From contig JAGTTD010000019.1 of the NCBI GenBank assembly GCA_018398585.1, positions 5,245,702-5,309,701 of the forward strand: a DNA stretch of 64,000 nt. Reading direction: 5' to 3'. The notes beneath the pieces are model-generated. The model did no database searches and was not told the DNA's origin. It saw only the letters and a program-made list of their open reading frames with translations. Of the stretch, positions 22,357 through 33,629 are shown in pieces. Origin of the DNA: Simmondsia chinensis (Eukaryota; Streptophyta; Magnoliopsida; Caryophyllales; Simmondsiaceae). Every line of letters begins with the position of its first letter. The stretch's first letter is position 1. The translations under genes and the position numbers were made by a program.

Positions 22357-22953
22357 TGTCATGACCCTAGCCATGACTATCACGACCCTATATACCGAAT
22401 AGCTATTTTTGTTATATTATTTTGTATCGATTAGGTAATATTGTAAAGTTAGTTAAGTATAAAATTACTTTAATTTTGAAAAGGGATTAGGAGGGAAAAA
22501 TGGGAGGTAAAATTGGAATTAGTTTGAAGTTGAATTTAGGAGGGAAGAAGAAGGAGGGAAAGGGTAGTTTAAATTTTGAATTTAAATTAGAAGGAAAATG
22601 CTTGTTAGAAAGGGTCTTGGTGGCCGGTCCCCCCTTCCCCCCAAGTGCTCTATAAATACATGTATCAACTTGTGCTTTTGAAAACAAGAAATGAAATGAA
22701 AAAAAATTGAAACTCTTTTCTTCCTCTTGTCTCTTAACCGATTCTCCCTCTCCCCTTTCAAACTCTAAATCTCTCTCCTTCTTCTCTAACCTCTCATCTT
22801 CTAACTTCTAACTCTAATTCTCCTCTAATTCTCTACTTCTCCCTTCTACTAAAATTCTCTCCTCTCTCTCTAACTTATCTCTAATTCTCTACTCTATTTC
22901 TCTCTCCCAATCCTTCTCAAATTTATCCAAGTCACAGACTTAGGTTTGTGACA
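22357..22953 (+). repeat. RRM element 5' LTR
   Basis: 597 bp. Contains ctctataaatacatg (a TATA box at about 22650) and a long CT-rich leader at 22735-22915. Perfect TG...CA type ends. Confidence 0.9.
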
Positions 22954-23117
22954 AAGTAGTATCAGAGCCATCTTTCGATCGGAGGCTCAAACTATCCATT
23001 TCATTTTCGTTCTATTAAAAAAAAAAAACCGAAATTAAAAAAAAAAAAAATTTGCGTTGCGTCCTAAATTCAAAAAAAAAAAAAAAAAATCATCATTCCA
23101 CCCTCAACCGAATTGTC

Positions 23118-23873
23118 ATGGATCCTCAAGGATCTACGCTCATTGTCCAAGTATGGGATCTCCTCTATCCCGTTACCGAAGACGTCCTCTAACAAGTGTT
23201 CTCTCCCTATGGCCGCCTTGAAGAGATAAAAATCAACTCGACATCGACCCATAAGGTTGATGCTCTAGTGACCTTTACTGCAAGGGAGGAAGCCGACATC
23301 GCACGTAAGAGCTTAAACAAAAGGTGCATCTACGACAACTGTTGTAATATGGAAGTTCGATTTCCCTGGAATTACAGGAAAATCGCAATGTGTTTGAACG
23401 AGGTACTAGCTAACAGGAGCAAAAGGGTGGACAAATCAGCAGAGGATGAGAATCATGACTTGGCTCGTTTACCTCTGGAAGGGCTGGACAAGACAAGGCA
23501 TCTGCACCAAGTGGAGCAGCCCGAATCAAGCCCAGAGGCACCTGAGCTCACTCGGGGTGTGCAGCCGTGCGCACCACTTGCACTGGGGTGCGCATCCGCT
23601 GCGCATACCGGCGCCCACCATGCGCCAAGCCTGGAGTCCATGGCGTAGCACATGTCATGGACACAGCCAACCGAAACGCAGCAACAGCGTGGTGAGTTTG
23701 CGCAGCAGGGACCCACACAGCAGCAACAGCAGTGGCAGCAGCGGCAGGGAGCGCGCAAGAGGTCACACCGAGGCATGAACAAAGAAAATGGGGAAGTGCC
23801 GATTTGGGGACATTTTCCTAGAACCATAATCAGCACAAAGAGATCAATCCACCGAGCTCAACCTTGGCCATAG
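23118..23873 (+). pseudogene. PTB-like RRM protein frame with two stops
   Basis: The frame starts MDPQGSTLIVQVWDL and continues LYPVTEDVL, stop, QVFSPYGRLEEIKI, VDALVTFTAREEA, then CIYDNCCNMEVRF. YPVT..VL.QVFSPYG and IYD.CC are marks of polypyrimidine-tract-binding protein RRMs; LIVQVWDL and VDALVTF occupy the RNP2 and RNP1 positions. After residue 80 follow a charged linker, a Pro/Ala region and a Gln-rich tail (TQQQQQWQQRQ). Two in-frame stops (TAA at 23190, TAG at 23646) both fit C-to-T change from CAA and CAG. RNA binding is the expected activity; which RNA is unknown. Confidence 0.8.
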
Positions 23874-23968
23874 GATCCTAATGACAAGACTTATCCATAT
23901 GACCCAGGGATAGGAATGAAGATACTAAGCGGAAAAGAACCGAAGGACGGAGGTTGCACTTACCACTC

Positions 23969-23986
23969 ATCCTTGAGGACAAGGAT
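23969..23986 (+). promoter_or_regulatory. Hairpin motif before the RRM element PPT
   Basis: ATCCTTGAGGACAAGGAT, identical to the motif in the surrounding gypsy element. It lies five bases upstream of the PPT. It may act in plus-strand priming, dimerisation or packaging; unproven. Confidence 0.5.
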
Positions 23987-24005
23987 GATTTCAAGGGGAA
24001 GGGAT

Positions 24006-24602
24006 TGTCACGACCCTAGCCGTGACTATCACGACCCTATACACCGAATAGCTATTTTTGTTATATTATTTTGTATCGATTAGGTAATATTGTAAAGTTA
24101 GTTAGGTATAAAATTAGTTTAATTTTGAAAAGGGTTTAGGAGGAAAAAATGGGAGGTAAAATTGGAATTAGTTTGAAGTTGAATTTAGGAGGGAAGAAGA
24201 AGGAGGGAAAGGATAGTTTAAATTTTGAATTTAAATTAGGAGGAAAATGCTTGTTAGAAAGGGCCTTGGTGGCCGGTCCCCCCTTCCCCCCTAGTGCTCT
24301 ATAAATACATGTATCAACTTGTGCTTTTGAAAACAAGAAATGAAATGAAAAAAAATTAAAACTCTTTTCTTCCTCTTCTCTCTTAACTGATTCTCTCTCT
24401 CCCCTTTCTAACTCTAAATCTCTCTCCTTCTTCTCTAACCTCTCCCCTTCTAACTTCTAACTCTAATTCTCCTCTAATTCTCTATTTCTCCCTTCTACTA
24501 AAATTCTCTCCTCTCTCTCTAACTTATCTCTAATTCTCTACTCTATTTCTCTCTCCCGATCCTTCTCAAATTTATCCAAGTCACAGACTTAGGTTTGTGA
24601 CA
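24006..24602 (+). repeat. RRM element 3' LTR
   Basis: 597 bp, same ends as 22357-22953. Followed by TSD ccaca and the interrupted gypsy sequence. Confidence 0.9.
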
Positions 24603-24607
24603 CCACA

Positions 24608-25966
24608 ATTCTCCTTGCAAGTATTGCTTCAGGTGCCACCTGCATTTCTCCATGAGAGTTAAGTGCTAGTAGTTGAGGTTGTAGAATAGCATGAGTTCCC
24701 AACTTGCGTTTGAGCTGGGATACATAGAAGACCGGGTGTATTAAACACCCATATGGTAATAGCAGTTTGTAAGCTACCTGCCCAACCTTCTGAAGCACTT
24801 GGAAGGGACCATAGAATTTAGAAGATAGCTTTAAGCACTTCCTTACTGCTGCAGAGGTCTGTTTGTAGGGCTGTAGCTTGAGATATACCCAATCTCCCAC
24901 CTGCAAAACTCTCTCAGTCCTCTTTCTATCAGCGAAATGCTTCATTCTAGCCTGAGCTTGGCCCAAGTTAAGCCTTAACTACTGCAGCATGTTCTGTCTT
25001 TCATTAAGCCAGTCGCCAATAGAAGCTATTGAGGCAAGGGAGCTTGGAGTTTGTTCCAGATCTGGCTGAGGTAAAACATAACCATATAAAGCTTGGAATG
25101 GGGACCATTGTAAGCTGCTGTGGTAGTTGGTATTATACCAATACTCAGCAAGTATAAGCCATTTTTGCCATTGTTTGGGTTTGTGCATACAAAAGCAACG
25201 AAGGTATGTTTCAAGGCACTGGTTTACCCTTTCAGATTGCCCATCTGATTGGGGGTGGTAGGATGAACTAAGATGGAGTGAAGTGCCCAACAAATTGAAA
25301 AGTTCTTGCCAAAAAGTTGCTTAGGAACACCTTGTCCCTGTTGGTAACTATACTTTGTGGTAAGCCATGAAACTTGTAAATGTTATCCATGAATAGCCTA
25401 GCCACATGGGATGAGGTAAAAGGATGAGATAAGGAGACAAAGTGGGCATACTTTGTCAACCTATCCACCACAACAAGTATCGTGTCATGTCCTGCAGAAG
25501 GTGGAAGTCCTTCCACAAAGTCCATAGCTATTTGTGACCAACATTGAGTTGGTAACTCCAGGGGCTACAGGAGCCCTGGGTAGATAGTGTGCTCTGCTTT
25601 GCTTCTTTGGAAAATATCACACTCTTGCACCATTTTTTTGACATCAAATTTCATATGAGACCAGTAAAACAGCCTCTTAAGTCATTGATATGTGGCATTG
25701 ACTCCTGAGTGGCCACCTTCAGGTGAGGAATGCAATGAATGAATAAGTTGCAATCTAAGGTTATGACCTTGGCCCACAACTAGCCTTCCTTTGTTCTCGA
25801 GAACACCATTTCTGGCAGTGAATCCTGGCTGACTGTCAGGTTTTATCAGTAATGCAGTGAGTAAGTTAGAGCAGAATGTATCAGCTTCATAAATTTGTAA
25901 AACCTTTGTCACCCATGTTGGATGCAGTACAAAGGTGGTGATGGTGCAGCAAGCTGAATCTCCCAT
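24608..25966 (-). pseudogene. Gypsy integrase region
   Basis: Frames in order: H2C2-type zinc-finger region (HSLHSSPEGGHSGVNATYQ, 25966-25682); core part 1 MDFVEGLPPSAGHDTILVVVDRLTKYAHF (25525-25268); core part 2 LSSSYHPQSDGQSERVNQCLETYLRCF (25293-24979); and the C-terminal GPY-type region SSKFYGPFQVLQKVGQVAYKLLLP (24966-24608). At least three stops and one frameshift separate them. Confidence 0.9.
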
Positions 25967-27877
25967 TCAAGATAAAGCATTAGCCACAATGTTTTCTTTA
26001 CCTTTCTTATAAGATAGGGAGTTGTCCAATCCTAGGAGCTTGGACATGCCCTTCTTTTGAATGCTAGTTGTTATTCGTTGTTCCAAAAGGTATTTGAGTG
26101 ACTGGTGGACAGTCCTTATCACAAAAGGACCAGCCTCTAGGTAGTGTCTCCATTTAGAGACAGTCACGAGTATTGCCAAGAACTCCTTCTCATATGTAGA
26201 GAGGCTAATGCTTTTAGGTCCCAAGCCTTTGCTCAACAAGGCTATTGGCTTATTGTCCTGTATTAGGACATCCCCTATACTTGTATCACAAGCATCAGTC
26301 TCAAGGGCAAAGGGTTTTGTGAAATCAGGAAGGGACAACACTGGAGCACTGGACATGGCTCCTTTTAGCTGCTGGAAGGATGAATCAGCCTTTGAGTTCC
26401 ATTGAAAACCACCCTTCTTCAACTGGTCAGTCAGTGGCTTGGCTATTGAGCCATAATTTTTAACAAATTTGCTGTAATATCCAGTGAGGCCAAGGAAGGA
26501 CCTCAGTTCCTTAATGTTTCTAGGTGTTGGCCACGATGTCATGGCCTCAACCTTATAATTATTAGTTGCCACTCCCTCCTTTGAGATAATGTGGCCCAAG
26601 TACTCTATTTGGGATTGGGCAAAGCTGCATTTGGACCTTTTGGCATAGAGTGTATGTTGCTTTAATGTTTGGAGGACAGACCTGAGATGTGCTAGATGGT
26701 CTTTGAGTGATTGGTTGTACACAAGTATGTCATCAAAGAAAACTAACACATACTTGCGCAAAAATGGAGAAAAGATTTTATTCATTAAGGATTGAAATGT
26801 AGCAAGGGCATTTGTTAGGCCAAATGGCATTACTTTGAATTCAAAATGGCCATGGTGGGTTCTAAAGGCTATTTTATGGATATCCTGTTGATGCACCCTG
26901 ACTTGGAAATAGCCAGCCCTAAGGTCCAGCTTGGAAAAGATGGAGGCTCCTTTGAGTTCATCTAATAGATCCTCAATATGGGGAATAGGAAACCTATTCT
27001 TTATGGCTAAGTCGTTAAGTTGTCTGTAATCAACACAGAAGCGCATGGTTGCATCCTTCTTTTTAACTAATAAAACTGGTGAAGCAAAGGGGGAACAACT
27101 AGGTTGTATGATGGAGGATTCAAGCATTTCCTTGACTTGTTTTTCAATTTCATTTTTTTGAAATAAAGAATACCTATATGGTCTTATGTTGACTGGTTTG
27201 GAGTCTGTTTTAAGAGGTATATGATGGTCATGGGATCTAGGAGGGGGCAAAGAGTTGGGTTCTTGGAATACCACACTAAACTCATCAAGAAGTGACATAA
27301 CTGAAAAAGGTAAAGAGTTAGGATGTACTAGAGGCCTTTCCTGACCTTGCACGAGCATTAATGTTGCCACAAAGAACTCCTCCTTTTTATTGCACATCCC
27401 TTGCAGCTTCTGACCAGTAATAAGCTTGAGAGACCCAGCATCTTGAATCCCTTTGAGGACCACTGTTTTCCCCTCCTTGCTGAAAGTGAGCTGAGACCGA
27501 TTGAAGTCCAAGGATATTGGACAATATTGCTTCATCCAATCCACCCCCAATAACATGTCGCAGCCCCCTATTTTCATCAGTCTGATAGGGTAGGAGAAGG
27601 AGTGGGTCTGCATTTGCCACTTAGCTAGCCATTGCTGCTTACTAACCATGGTCTGGCCATTAACAACTGTTATGCCTAATAGAGAGGTATCCTCCAATGT
27701 AAATCCAGCTTCCCTTGCCAGCCTCGGGTCAAGGAAACTATGCGTACTCCCACTATCTATCAGTATAACAATGGATCTCTTGTGTAAGTGCCTAAGAATC
27801 TTGAGTGTATTGGTTGAAGAAGTCCCTGTAAGGGCATGAACATATACTTCTGCAGCCTCCTCATCACAAGTGTCCAA
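25967..27877 (-). pseudogene. Gypsy protease, RT and RNase H
   Basis: A 636-aa open frame. Protease: LIDSGSTHSFLD near residue 35. RT: FCVDYRQLNDLAIKNRFPIP, SKLDLRAGYFQV, MPFGLTNALATFQ, VFFDDILVYN (catalytic DD) and GHIISKEGV. RNase H: FALETDACDTSIGDVLIQ and LSTYEKEFLAIL. The stop after IVANALS is a CGA-to-TGA type change, since MGDSACC continues in frame. Among the best preserved frames in the window. Confidence 0.93.
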
Positions 27878-27899
27878 TACATCCCCCTCTGATTCCTGT

Positions 27900-29537
27900 T
27901 GTTCAGATTCAAACTCGGCCTTAGGGTCTATATCATGAAGCTCTACAGCCTCTAAGCTGTTTAATGACTGATTTTCACACTTGTGGCTTGGATAATATCT
28001 TTTGTTGCATTTATAACAGAGACCAGGGGTTCTTTGGGAGGAACTTCTGGACCAAGTAGGGTTATTTTTTGGGTAAAAGAGTTGGTTCTTGGAAGGAAGG
28101 GTGTTGGTATTACTTTGGGAAGAGGGAAATGGGGCTTTTAGGGTATTTTTTGCTTTTTGTGATGAGGCTTCTGTAGCTTTAGAAAATAGTTTGGCCTTGG
28201 AAAAGGCTTCTGACAGGTTTTTGGGTTAAGGGCTCGGACCAATGGTTGTATATCAGTGTTAAGGCCAGACACATAAGAAGATAAGAAGTACCCCTCACTA
28301 GTGGTGGCCAACAGGCCGGGTCGGGCCCGCCTGGGGCCCGGCCCGAGCTACCCTGGGCCGGGCCTAGGCCCGGGCCCGGGAGTCCTCCTAATTTTAAAAA
28401 AAGAAAAAATTTATATTACTTTTACTTTATATTTTTTGATAAACAAATTTGTACTTTTAAATATTAGGCTCCAACTGCTTTGTATTTGTACTTGTTACAT
28501 TATTTATTTACCATTATTTACTATTACTTATTATATATTTTATTTTATTACATATATTTAGCATTATTAGTGATTGGAATAAAATATATTTGTATCTCAT
28601 ATTATTTATCAATGAATTATAATAATTTTAGTACAAAACGACTTAGTATTTTTCAAATTTTGTATTTTTTTTTTAAAGTTGACGAAAAATGGGCCAACCC
28701 GGGCCCGCCCGGCCCGGCCCACACTGTAGGCCCGGGCCAGGTCTGGGCCTGGAGCCCTCCAGGCCCGGCCTGTGGCCACTTCTACCCCTCGCCGAAGGTA
28801 GAGTCAGTGCCTAACATTAGGGATCTAAGTTCTTCAAACTTTTCTTGGTACTGTTGAATGGAACCCGTTTGCCTAAGCTTGTTGAACTGACTAACTACAT
28901 CGATGTCTTCCTGTTTTTCATATCGTTCATATAGTTATTGACAGAATTCGTTCCCAGAAAGTTCTCCTCTGTCAGCTATTAGGCCATCTAGCCACAAATC
29001 TGCCTAATCATCTAATTGTACAGTTGCTATTTCAAATTTTTGTGAGTCCTCAATCTGATAGATGGCAAAGTACTTTTGGCATCTTCTAACCCAACTTCTA
29101 GGGTTTGTCCCATTGAAAATTGGAAAATCAATCTTAGGTTTTGGTTTAGAGCCCTTACCATTAGCCGGAGCTCCTGATTGACTTGTCTCCACATTATTAG
29201 GGCAAGTTCCCAAGATCAGGGGTTGGTTAGTTTGTCCCGTGTTAAGTCGGGACTCTTGAAAGCGCATCTCTACTTCTTGGCAGCGTGCGGGAGCTGTAGA
29301 ACTCGACAAATTTGCGAACAATTGTTGAAGCAAGGTCAACATCTGACCACTAACCTGGGCCATTTGGGCGTTTCCTTGCTGAACAAGCTCGAGCAACTTC
29401 ATCTGGAGCTCATCGCTCAACCTCCTCGATTCCTCAGCGGATTGTGCGGATTTCGTGACCAGCTTTACCAGCGTCTGTATCTGGTCCTCATTTTCCGCCA
29501 TGGGAGAGTTTCGCCTGCCTCGAGCCAGCGTGAACAC
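27900..29537 (-). pseudogene. Gypsy gag, interrupted by hAT element
   Basis: Starts MAENEDQIQTLVKLVTKSAQ (29501). PIFNGTNPRSWVRRCQKYFAIY is the capsid-like retrotransposon gag core. After a stop at about 29004 the frame continues FNKLR and IQQYQEKFEELRSL to 28793, then resumes beyond the hAT insertion with LSSYVSGL. A zinc-knuckle-like CYKCNKRYYPSHKC lies near 28000. Upstream PBS and 5' LTR fix the orientation. Confidence 0.85.
28299..28784. mobile_element. Non-autonomous hAT-type element in gypsy gag
   Basis: Flanked by 8-bp direct repeats cccctcac and cccctcgc (28291-28298 and 28785-28792). Inverted ends tagtggtggccaacaggcc and ggcctgtggccacttcta, with subterminal GGGCCGGGC-type repeats and an AT-rich core. 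No transposase. It interrupts an otherwise continuous gag frame, so it inserted after the gypsy element. Confidence 0.85.
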
Positions 29538-29593
29538 TTAGGGTTTCGTTTAGGCGAAAATTGTAGAGCACAGGATCCTGCTTTGATACCACT

Positions 29594-29926
29594 TGTCATG
29601 GTTGAAGCCATGCATGCGAGATTTGGGCCAAATTGAGTAGAAAGCCGGAGCTCTGGGAAGGGAAAGGTGAGAAGGAGAGAGAGAGAGAGAGAGAGATAAA
29701 AGAGAGAGAGAGAGAGAGAAGAATGGTAAAGTTGTATTGTATTTCTGATGAATGTACACAATTAGGGGGTTAGCTAATATACCCCAATTACATGTAACTA
29801 ATTCTGTAACAACCCAATTAACAACTAATCAATACATCAATACAAGAGTACAACTTCCTTACAATTATAATGTGTATACTAATGCCTATTACAATGAAGA
29901 TAACATCTAGACTAACAATCATGACA
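29594..29926 (-). repeat. Gypsy 5' LTR
   Basis: Same ends as the 3' LTR. Contains a pure (GA)n run at about 29676-29720. PBS sequence lies at 29580-29592 just inside. Confidence 0.9.
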
Positions 29927-30280
29927 TTCTATTAGTAGGGAGTTCGGTAGCCAGATTAGGAATCAAAAAGTGCCTAAACATGGGGATTAACCAGATGCAT
30001 GTCGAAGGTGACAACCTGATTGTCATTCGTGTTATAATTGTCATCCGTCGTGTATTTCAGTGCCCTTGCAAATCACGATAATTTTGGAGGATATCTTGGA
30101 TCAGTTACAATATTTTATAGCGTATCCAATCTGCAAAATTTTCGGGAAGGCATTGCGGTGGATGAGTGGTTACATTGGGTTTGGCATAGCACAGTTTGAG
30201 GGTTTCTATGAAGGGAATTCGTGGGGAGCTTCGTCGAATCATTCTGCTTGTATGGCTAGACGCCTTGTCCCTTGTTAGAT

Positions 30281-31300
30281 AGTCTAGGATGCTCCTTAGT
30301 TGTTCAAAACATAAAACAATTTTATATTAAAAATAATATCTTATTGTTTGAATTAAAAAAAAAAAATTTATTTTTATTATATATGTGTATCTTATATAGT
30401 TACATTTTCAATATATGTTGTCTACATGTATATTTCAAGGGGAGGAAGCCGAGTCAAGAACTCAAGACCTTTTATTTGAAATACATACCCTAAATCACTA
30501 CATAACTCTACTAGCTCTATAAGTAATTTAAACCGAAGTTGTCTAAACGTATATTATTATCCTGAATATATTTTTTGTACATAATGTATATACATTTATT
30601 ATATATTTTAATCAAATATATTAAAAATTACTTGAAAAAGATTTAGAAACTAAAAAATAAGTACACCAAAATAGTGTTATTGCCTAGATACTTTTAATAA
30701 CAGGACAATAATAAATACTTTTTAATTTTTCTTATATTAAAACTATCATAATATGAATAAAAATTATCCTTGGACCAATAGGCGAGCCCAAGATTACTGG
30801 GCTTGGCCCAATTCCGTACAAGTAACATAAGGATCAACCCATGACCTCGAAATGGGCCCATGCAATTATTTTTTTCCTAACTTATTTACATTTTAGTGCT
30901 CAAGATTTATAAAAATAATAAAAAGGCCCGTAACTTTTTAATTTAATTTTTTAATATTTTAGATTTTATTCTTATTAATGAATAGGACCCTCTTTGTAGT
31001 TATAACATCTTAATCCGGGGAGAAAGCTAAGGTGATGGGTTACTTTAAAATACCCACTACACTATATTAACGAAAATACCCTTCTTGATCATTTTTTAAA
31101 AATGAAAAACTCTCGTTCCCAAGTGTTAATATCGTTCACTTTAGTGGTTATCAAAAACCATATCATTATACATATTGCACAATCTTTGACTACGTTTTTA
31201 AGAGCACACGCTTTGCATTCTAAAGATTTGCTCAATGACTTTTTTTTTTTCCCTTTTTTTGGGGATCAAATGCTCAATGATTATACATTGTAATAAGAGG
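30281..31300. other. AT-rich spacer with partial MITE copy
   Basis: 30885-31120 resembles one arm plus interior of the 31301-31803 family (tttacattttagtgctcaag, aataataaaaaggccc, gggagaaagctaaggtgatg). The latter phrase is shared with 52200-52240. No gene recognised. Confidence 0.4.
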
Positions 31301-31803
31301 GGTTATTTACATTTTAGTACTTTAACTTTTTGAAAATAATAAAAAAGACCCTGGGTTTTTTTTAAGTATTAAAAATGCTCTTAAGTTTTTATCGTATCAA
31401 TAAAAAGGCCCTTCTCAAGCGTAATGACGGCATTTTCTATCCACAGAACTGCAGTGATAATTGCTTTTTATTAATGCTGTAATAAAATGAACTAAAGTAC
31501 GCTTCAACTACCTTATTATTACTTTATAAGCACAATTCGAGATGTTGTGTTATGTAGAAACTATTTATTTTCGCTTAATTTATTTCAAAATAAGGTTATT
31601 TAAGGGTATTTTTATTATTTTACTATAGTATTAATAAAAGCACAACAATCATCATCTTTGTTGACTAAAAATGACATCATCACTTCATAGATAAGTCTTT
31701 TTATTAATGCGACAAAAACTTAGGGGCCTTTCTAATAATTCAAAAAAGTCAGGGTCCTTTTTATTATTTTTAAAAATATCGGGGTACTAAAATGTTAATA
31801 GTC
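31301..31803. mobile_element. MITE with arms over 100 bp
   Basis: The left arm (ttacattttagtactttaac, aataataaaaaagaccctgg, aaaaatgctcttaagttttt) is inverted in the right arm (ttattatttttaaaaatatc, ggggtactaaaatgttaa). Such long arms suggest a Mutator-like MITE. No ORF. TSD not resolved. Confidence 0.7.
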
Positions 31804-32768
31804 CTAATCAAAGACACACATTGACATGACATTACATTTACTAAAAAATATTGATACAACCACCATTCAAATGGTGACCTTGGTGAAGAAATTTTCTAAA
31901 TCTGCCATAATTGTATGAATCTTTACGAATTAAAGTATAAAACTATTTTTCGATCTTGACCAAACCCTTAAAATTGTCGAAATAGATGATTGTTGAGAAT
32001 ATTAGTAATAAGTTATAGTGTTAAAGAAGAAACAAACTGCCACACCGGGTTTCTTGTTATTTTCCCTCCCCACACTATGTATGTGATTTTCAGATCTCTT
32101 ATTTAAGGCAACGACTTTTATATTGCTAGTTTATCTTCGGTAACTATAAAAAAAAATTGCCACACCTCAGCTCAACCACTAGAAACCGACAAAATAACAG
32201 CAAGATGCCAAATTTCGTGTTCCCCTTGACATTATTCTATTGGACAAGGAAGATCCCAGTTTGATTTTTCCTAGAAACCGGCTTTTAGGACTGGTCTACG
32301 GAGTTGTTATATATGAGATTCAGACAGAAACTCAAGTGAGGTTCCATTATAAAACTAATTAGTATTAAGTTGAGTAACTTATTAGGATTATATATTGGTT
32401 TCTTCTTTCTCACAACTCATATGTTAGATTCTACAAAACTCACATGTGGAGTTCTCAACAAAGGTTTTATAATATATATTGTTTTTTCGATAAGTATGAG
32501 GAAACAATACCTAAAAGTACGTAGGAGGAGACCTCCAAGATAGACAAGATCCAAACAACAACAATAAAAAGAATGACAAATTGCTAAACAGTATACATCA
32601 TAGATAAAGTCAGGCTAAAGACATCCAGCTTTGACCATGCTCTGCAACCGTGGATGGTGATGTCACGTAGGGGGAAACCAAGAAACATGCAAAATAGACA
32701 ATCTGGATCTGGCTTGGAAGAGTGCATCAACAACTAATCTGCAAGGTTTTCCATACAGTAGTAAATGG
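31804..32768. other. Spacer with dispersed repeat R1, copy 2
   Basis: R1 copy at about 32330-32480 (gttccattataaaactaatt, ttattaggattatatattgg). The rest is AT-rich non-coding sequence without recognised genes. Confidence 0.4.
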
Positions 32769-33061
32769 TACCAAGGAACCATCTTTCCCAAAAGCTTACA
32801 CCGAGGGGTGAAGGTCTATGAATAGTTTTATACTCTAACATGCCCCCTCACGCAAATGCTCATTGGCCTTAAAGCGTGAATATTGCACACGTCCACCTCA
32901 TACCTTGTGCTTAAATTACATTTGTATTGAAAGTGGGGGCTATTGGAATTCGAACTCGTGACCTCTTGGTTAAAAAGGCTCTGATACTATATCAAAGAAC
33001 CAAGTGTCCCAAAAATTTAAGCTGATGGATGAAGGCTTATGAATAGTTTTATACTCTAACA
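32769..33061 (-). mobile_element. TRIM retrotransposon, copy 2, complete
   Basis: LTRs 32769-32840 and 32990-33061; PBS ggctctgatacta at 32977-32989. The internal region keeps the cgaactcgtgacctctt block and a pyrimidine-rich tgccccctca on plus, the complement of the PPT. Flanks contain aaatg on both sides, a possible TSD. Confidence 0.9.
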
Positions 33062-33629
33062 AATGAAAATGTTAGGGCAACCAACTAAAATGGAACCTGG
33101 TGATAACTTTGGGTTTTACAATGTCAATGATATGTGACCATGATAAGTTTTACAAATATGTTAAATTTCATCAAGCCCCGGATTCATTTCATAAACGTGG
33201 CATCTATGATTCGACTCTACATATAAAACTAAGTGGAGTTATAACTTGCTGTATCAAGAGAGTTCTACAAAATTAATGAAAATTTTATTCCAAGACATGA
33301 TTCACATTGCCAAGAGGAAATTTGAAGAGAAAAACAACTCACTTTGTGTATATACAAATTTGGCAAAATAAATACATTCTTACGTAATAATTAAAAAAAA
33401 AAAAAAGATTCATATGTGCAATGAGGGTTTGAGTTCCTCCTCTCTCTCGCTCTCATTTGGTTTGCGACGGTGGTGGCGAACATAAGAACTTCTCTTGTGT
33501 CGATGGCAGGGCAGGCACGGTGTGTCGAGACTCGACTAGTATCGACCAGAGCACATGAACATCTTCGTACTGACAAGACTTCACATCCTCATATAAAATG
33601 TATATCCCTTTTCCTGTTTCACATGAATA
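33062..33629. other. Spacer
   Basis: No repeat or gene identified. 33420-33580 is somewhat GC-richer but no frame has a domain. Confidence 0.35.

Larger units (their letters stand above)
22357..24602 (+). mobile_element. Non-autonomous LTR element encoding a PTB-like RRM
   Basis: TSD ccaca (22352-22356 and 24603-24607). Two 597-bp LTRs (22357-22953 and 24006-24602) start TGTCAYGACCC and end TTTGTGACA, with about 20 differences by eye. PBS agtatcagagcca at 22957-22970, PPT tcaaggggaagggat at 23991-24005. The 1052-bp interior has no gag, PR, RT or integrase, and instead one RRM-containing frame. It sits in the chromodomain of the gypsy element, in opposite orientation. Gypsy machinery probably moved it (inference). 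Confidence 0.9.
21859..29926 (-). mobile_element. Gypsy chromovirus with two nested insertions
   Basis: TSD ttcta at 21854-21858 and 29927-29931. LTRs 29594-29926 (5') and 21859-22198 (3'), both starting TGTCATGATTGTTAG on minus. A Met-tRNA-type PBS (gctttgataccac on plus) lies beside the 5' LTR. Order gag, PR, RT, RNase H, H2C2 zinc finger, integrase, chromodomain. Without the nested elements it is about 5.3 kb with LTRs of about 340 bp, which suggests the Reina lineage. Many C-to-T stops; inactive. Confidence 0.93.
21690..30280 (+). pseudogene. RNase H-like (RVT_3) remnant split by the gypsy insertion
   Basis: 21690-21858 and 29932-30280 join across the gypsy TSD. Fragments LGIKKCLNMGI, HVEGDNLIVI, PLQITIILEDILDQLQ and a following WMSG fit the plant RVT_3 RNase H pattern (GI..C...GI, VEGDNL). 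It may be the end of a plus-strand LINE or a domesticated-type RNase H protein. Frames are broken. The ends are tentative, especially on the left. Confidence 0.5.

Noticed and set aside
23453..23836. Cys-rich 127-codon minus-strand frame
   Set aside because: Antisense of the Gln- and Ala-rich tail of the RRM frame; cysteines come from CAG/GCA repeats read in reverse.
29178..29636. 152-codon plus-strand frame
   Set aside because: Antisense of gypsy gag.
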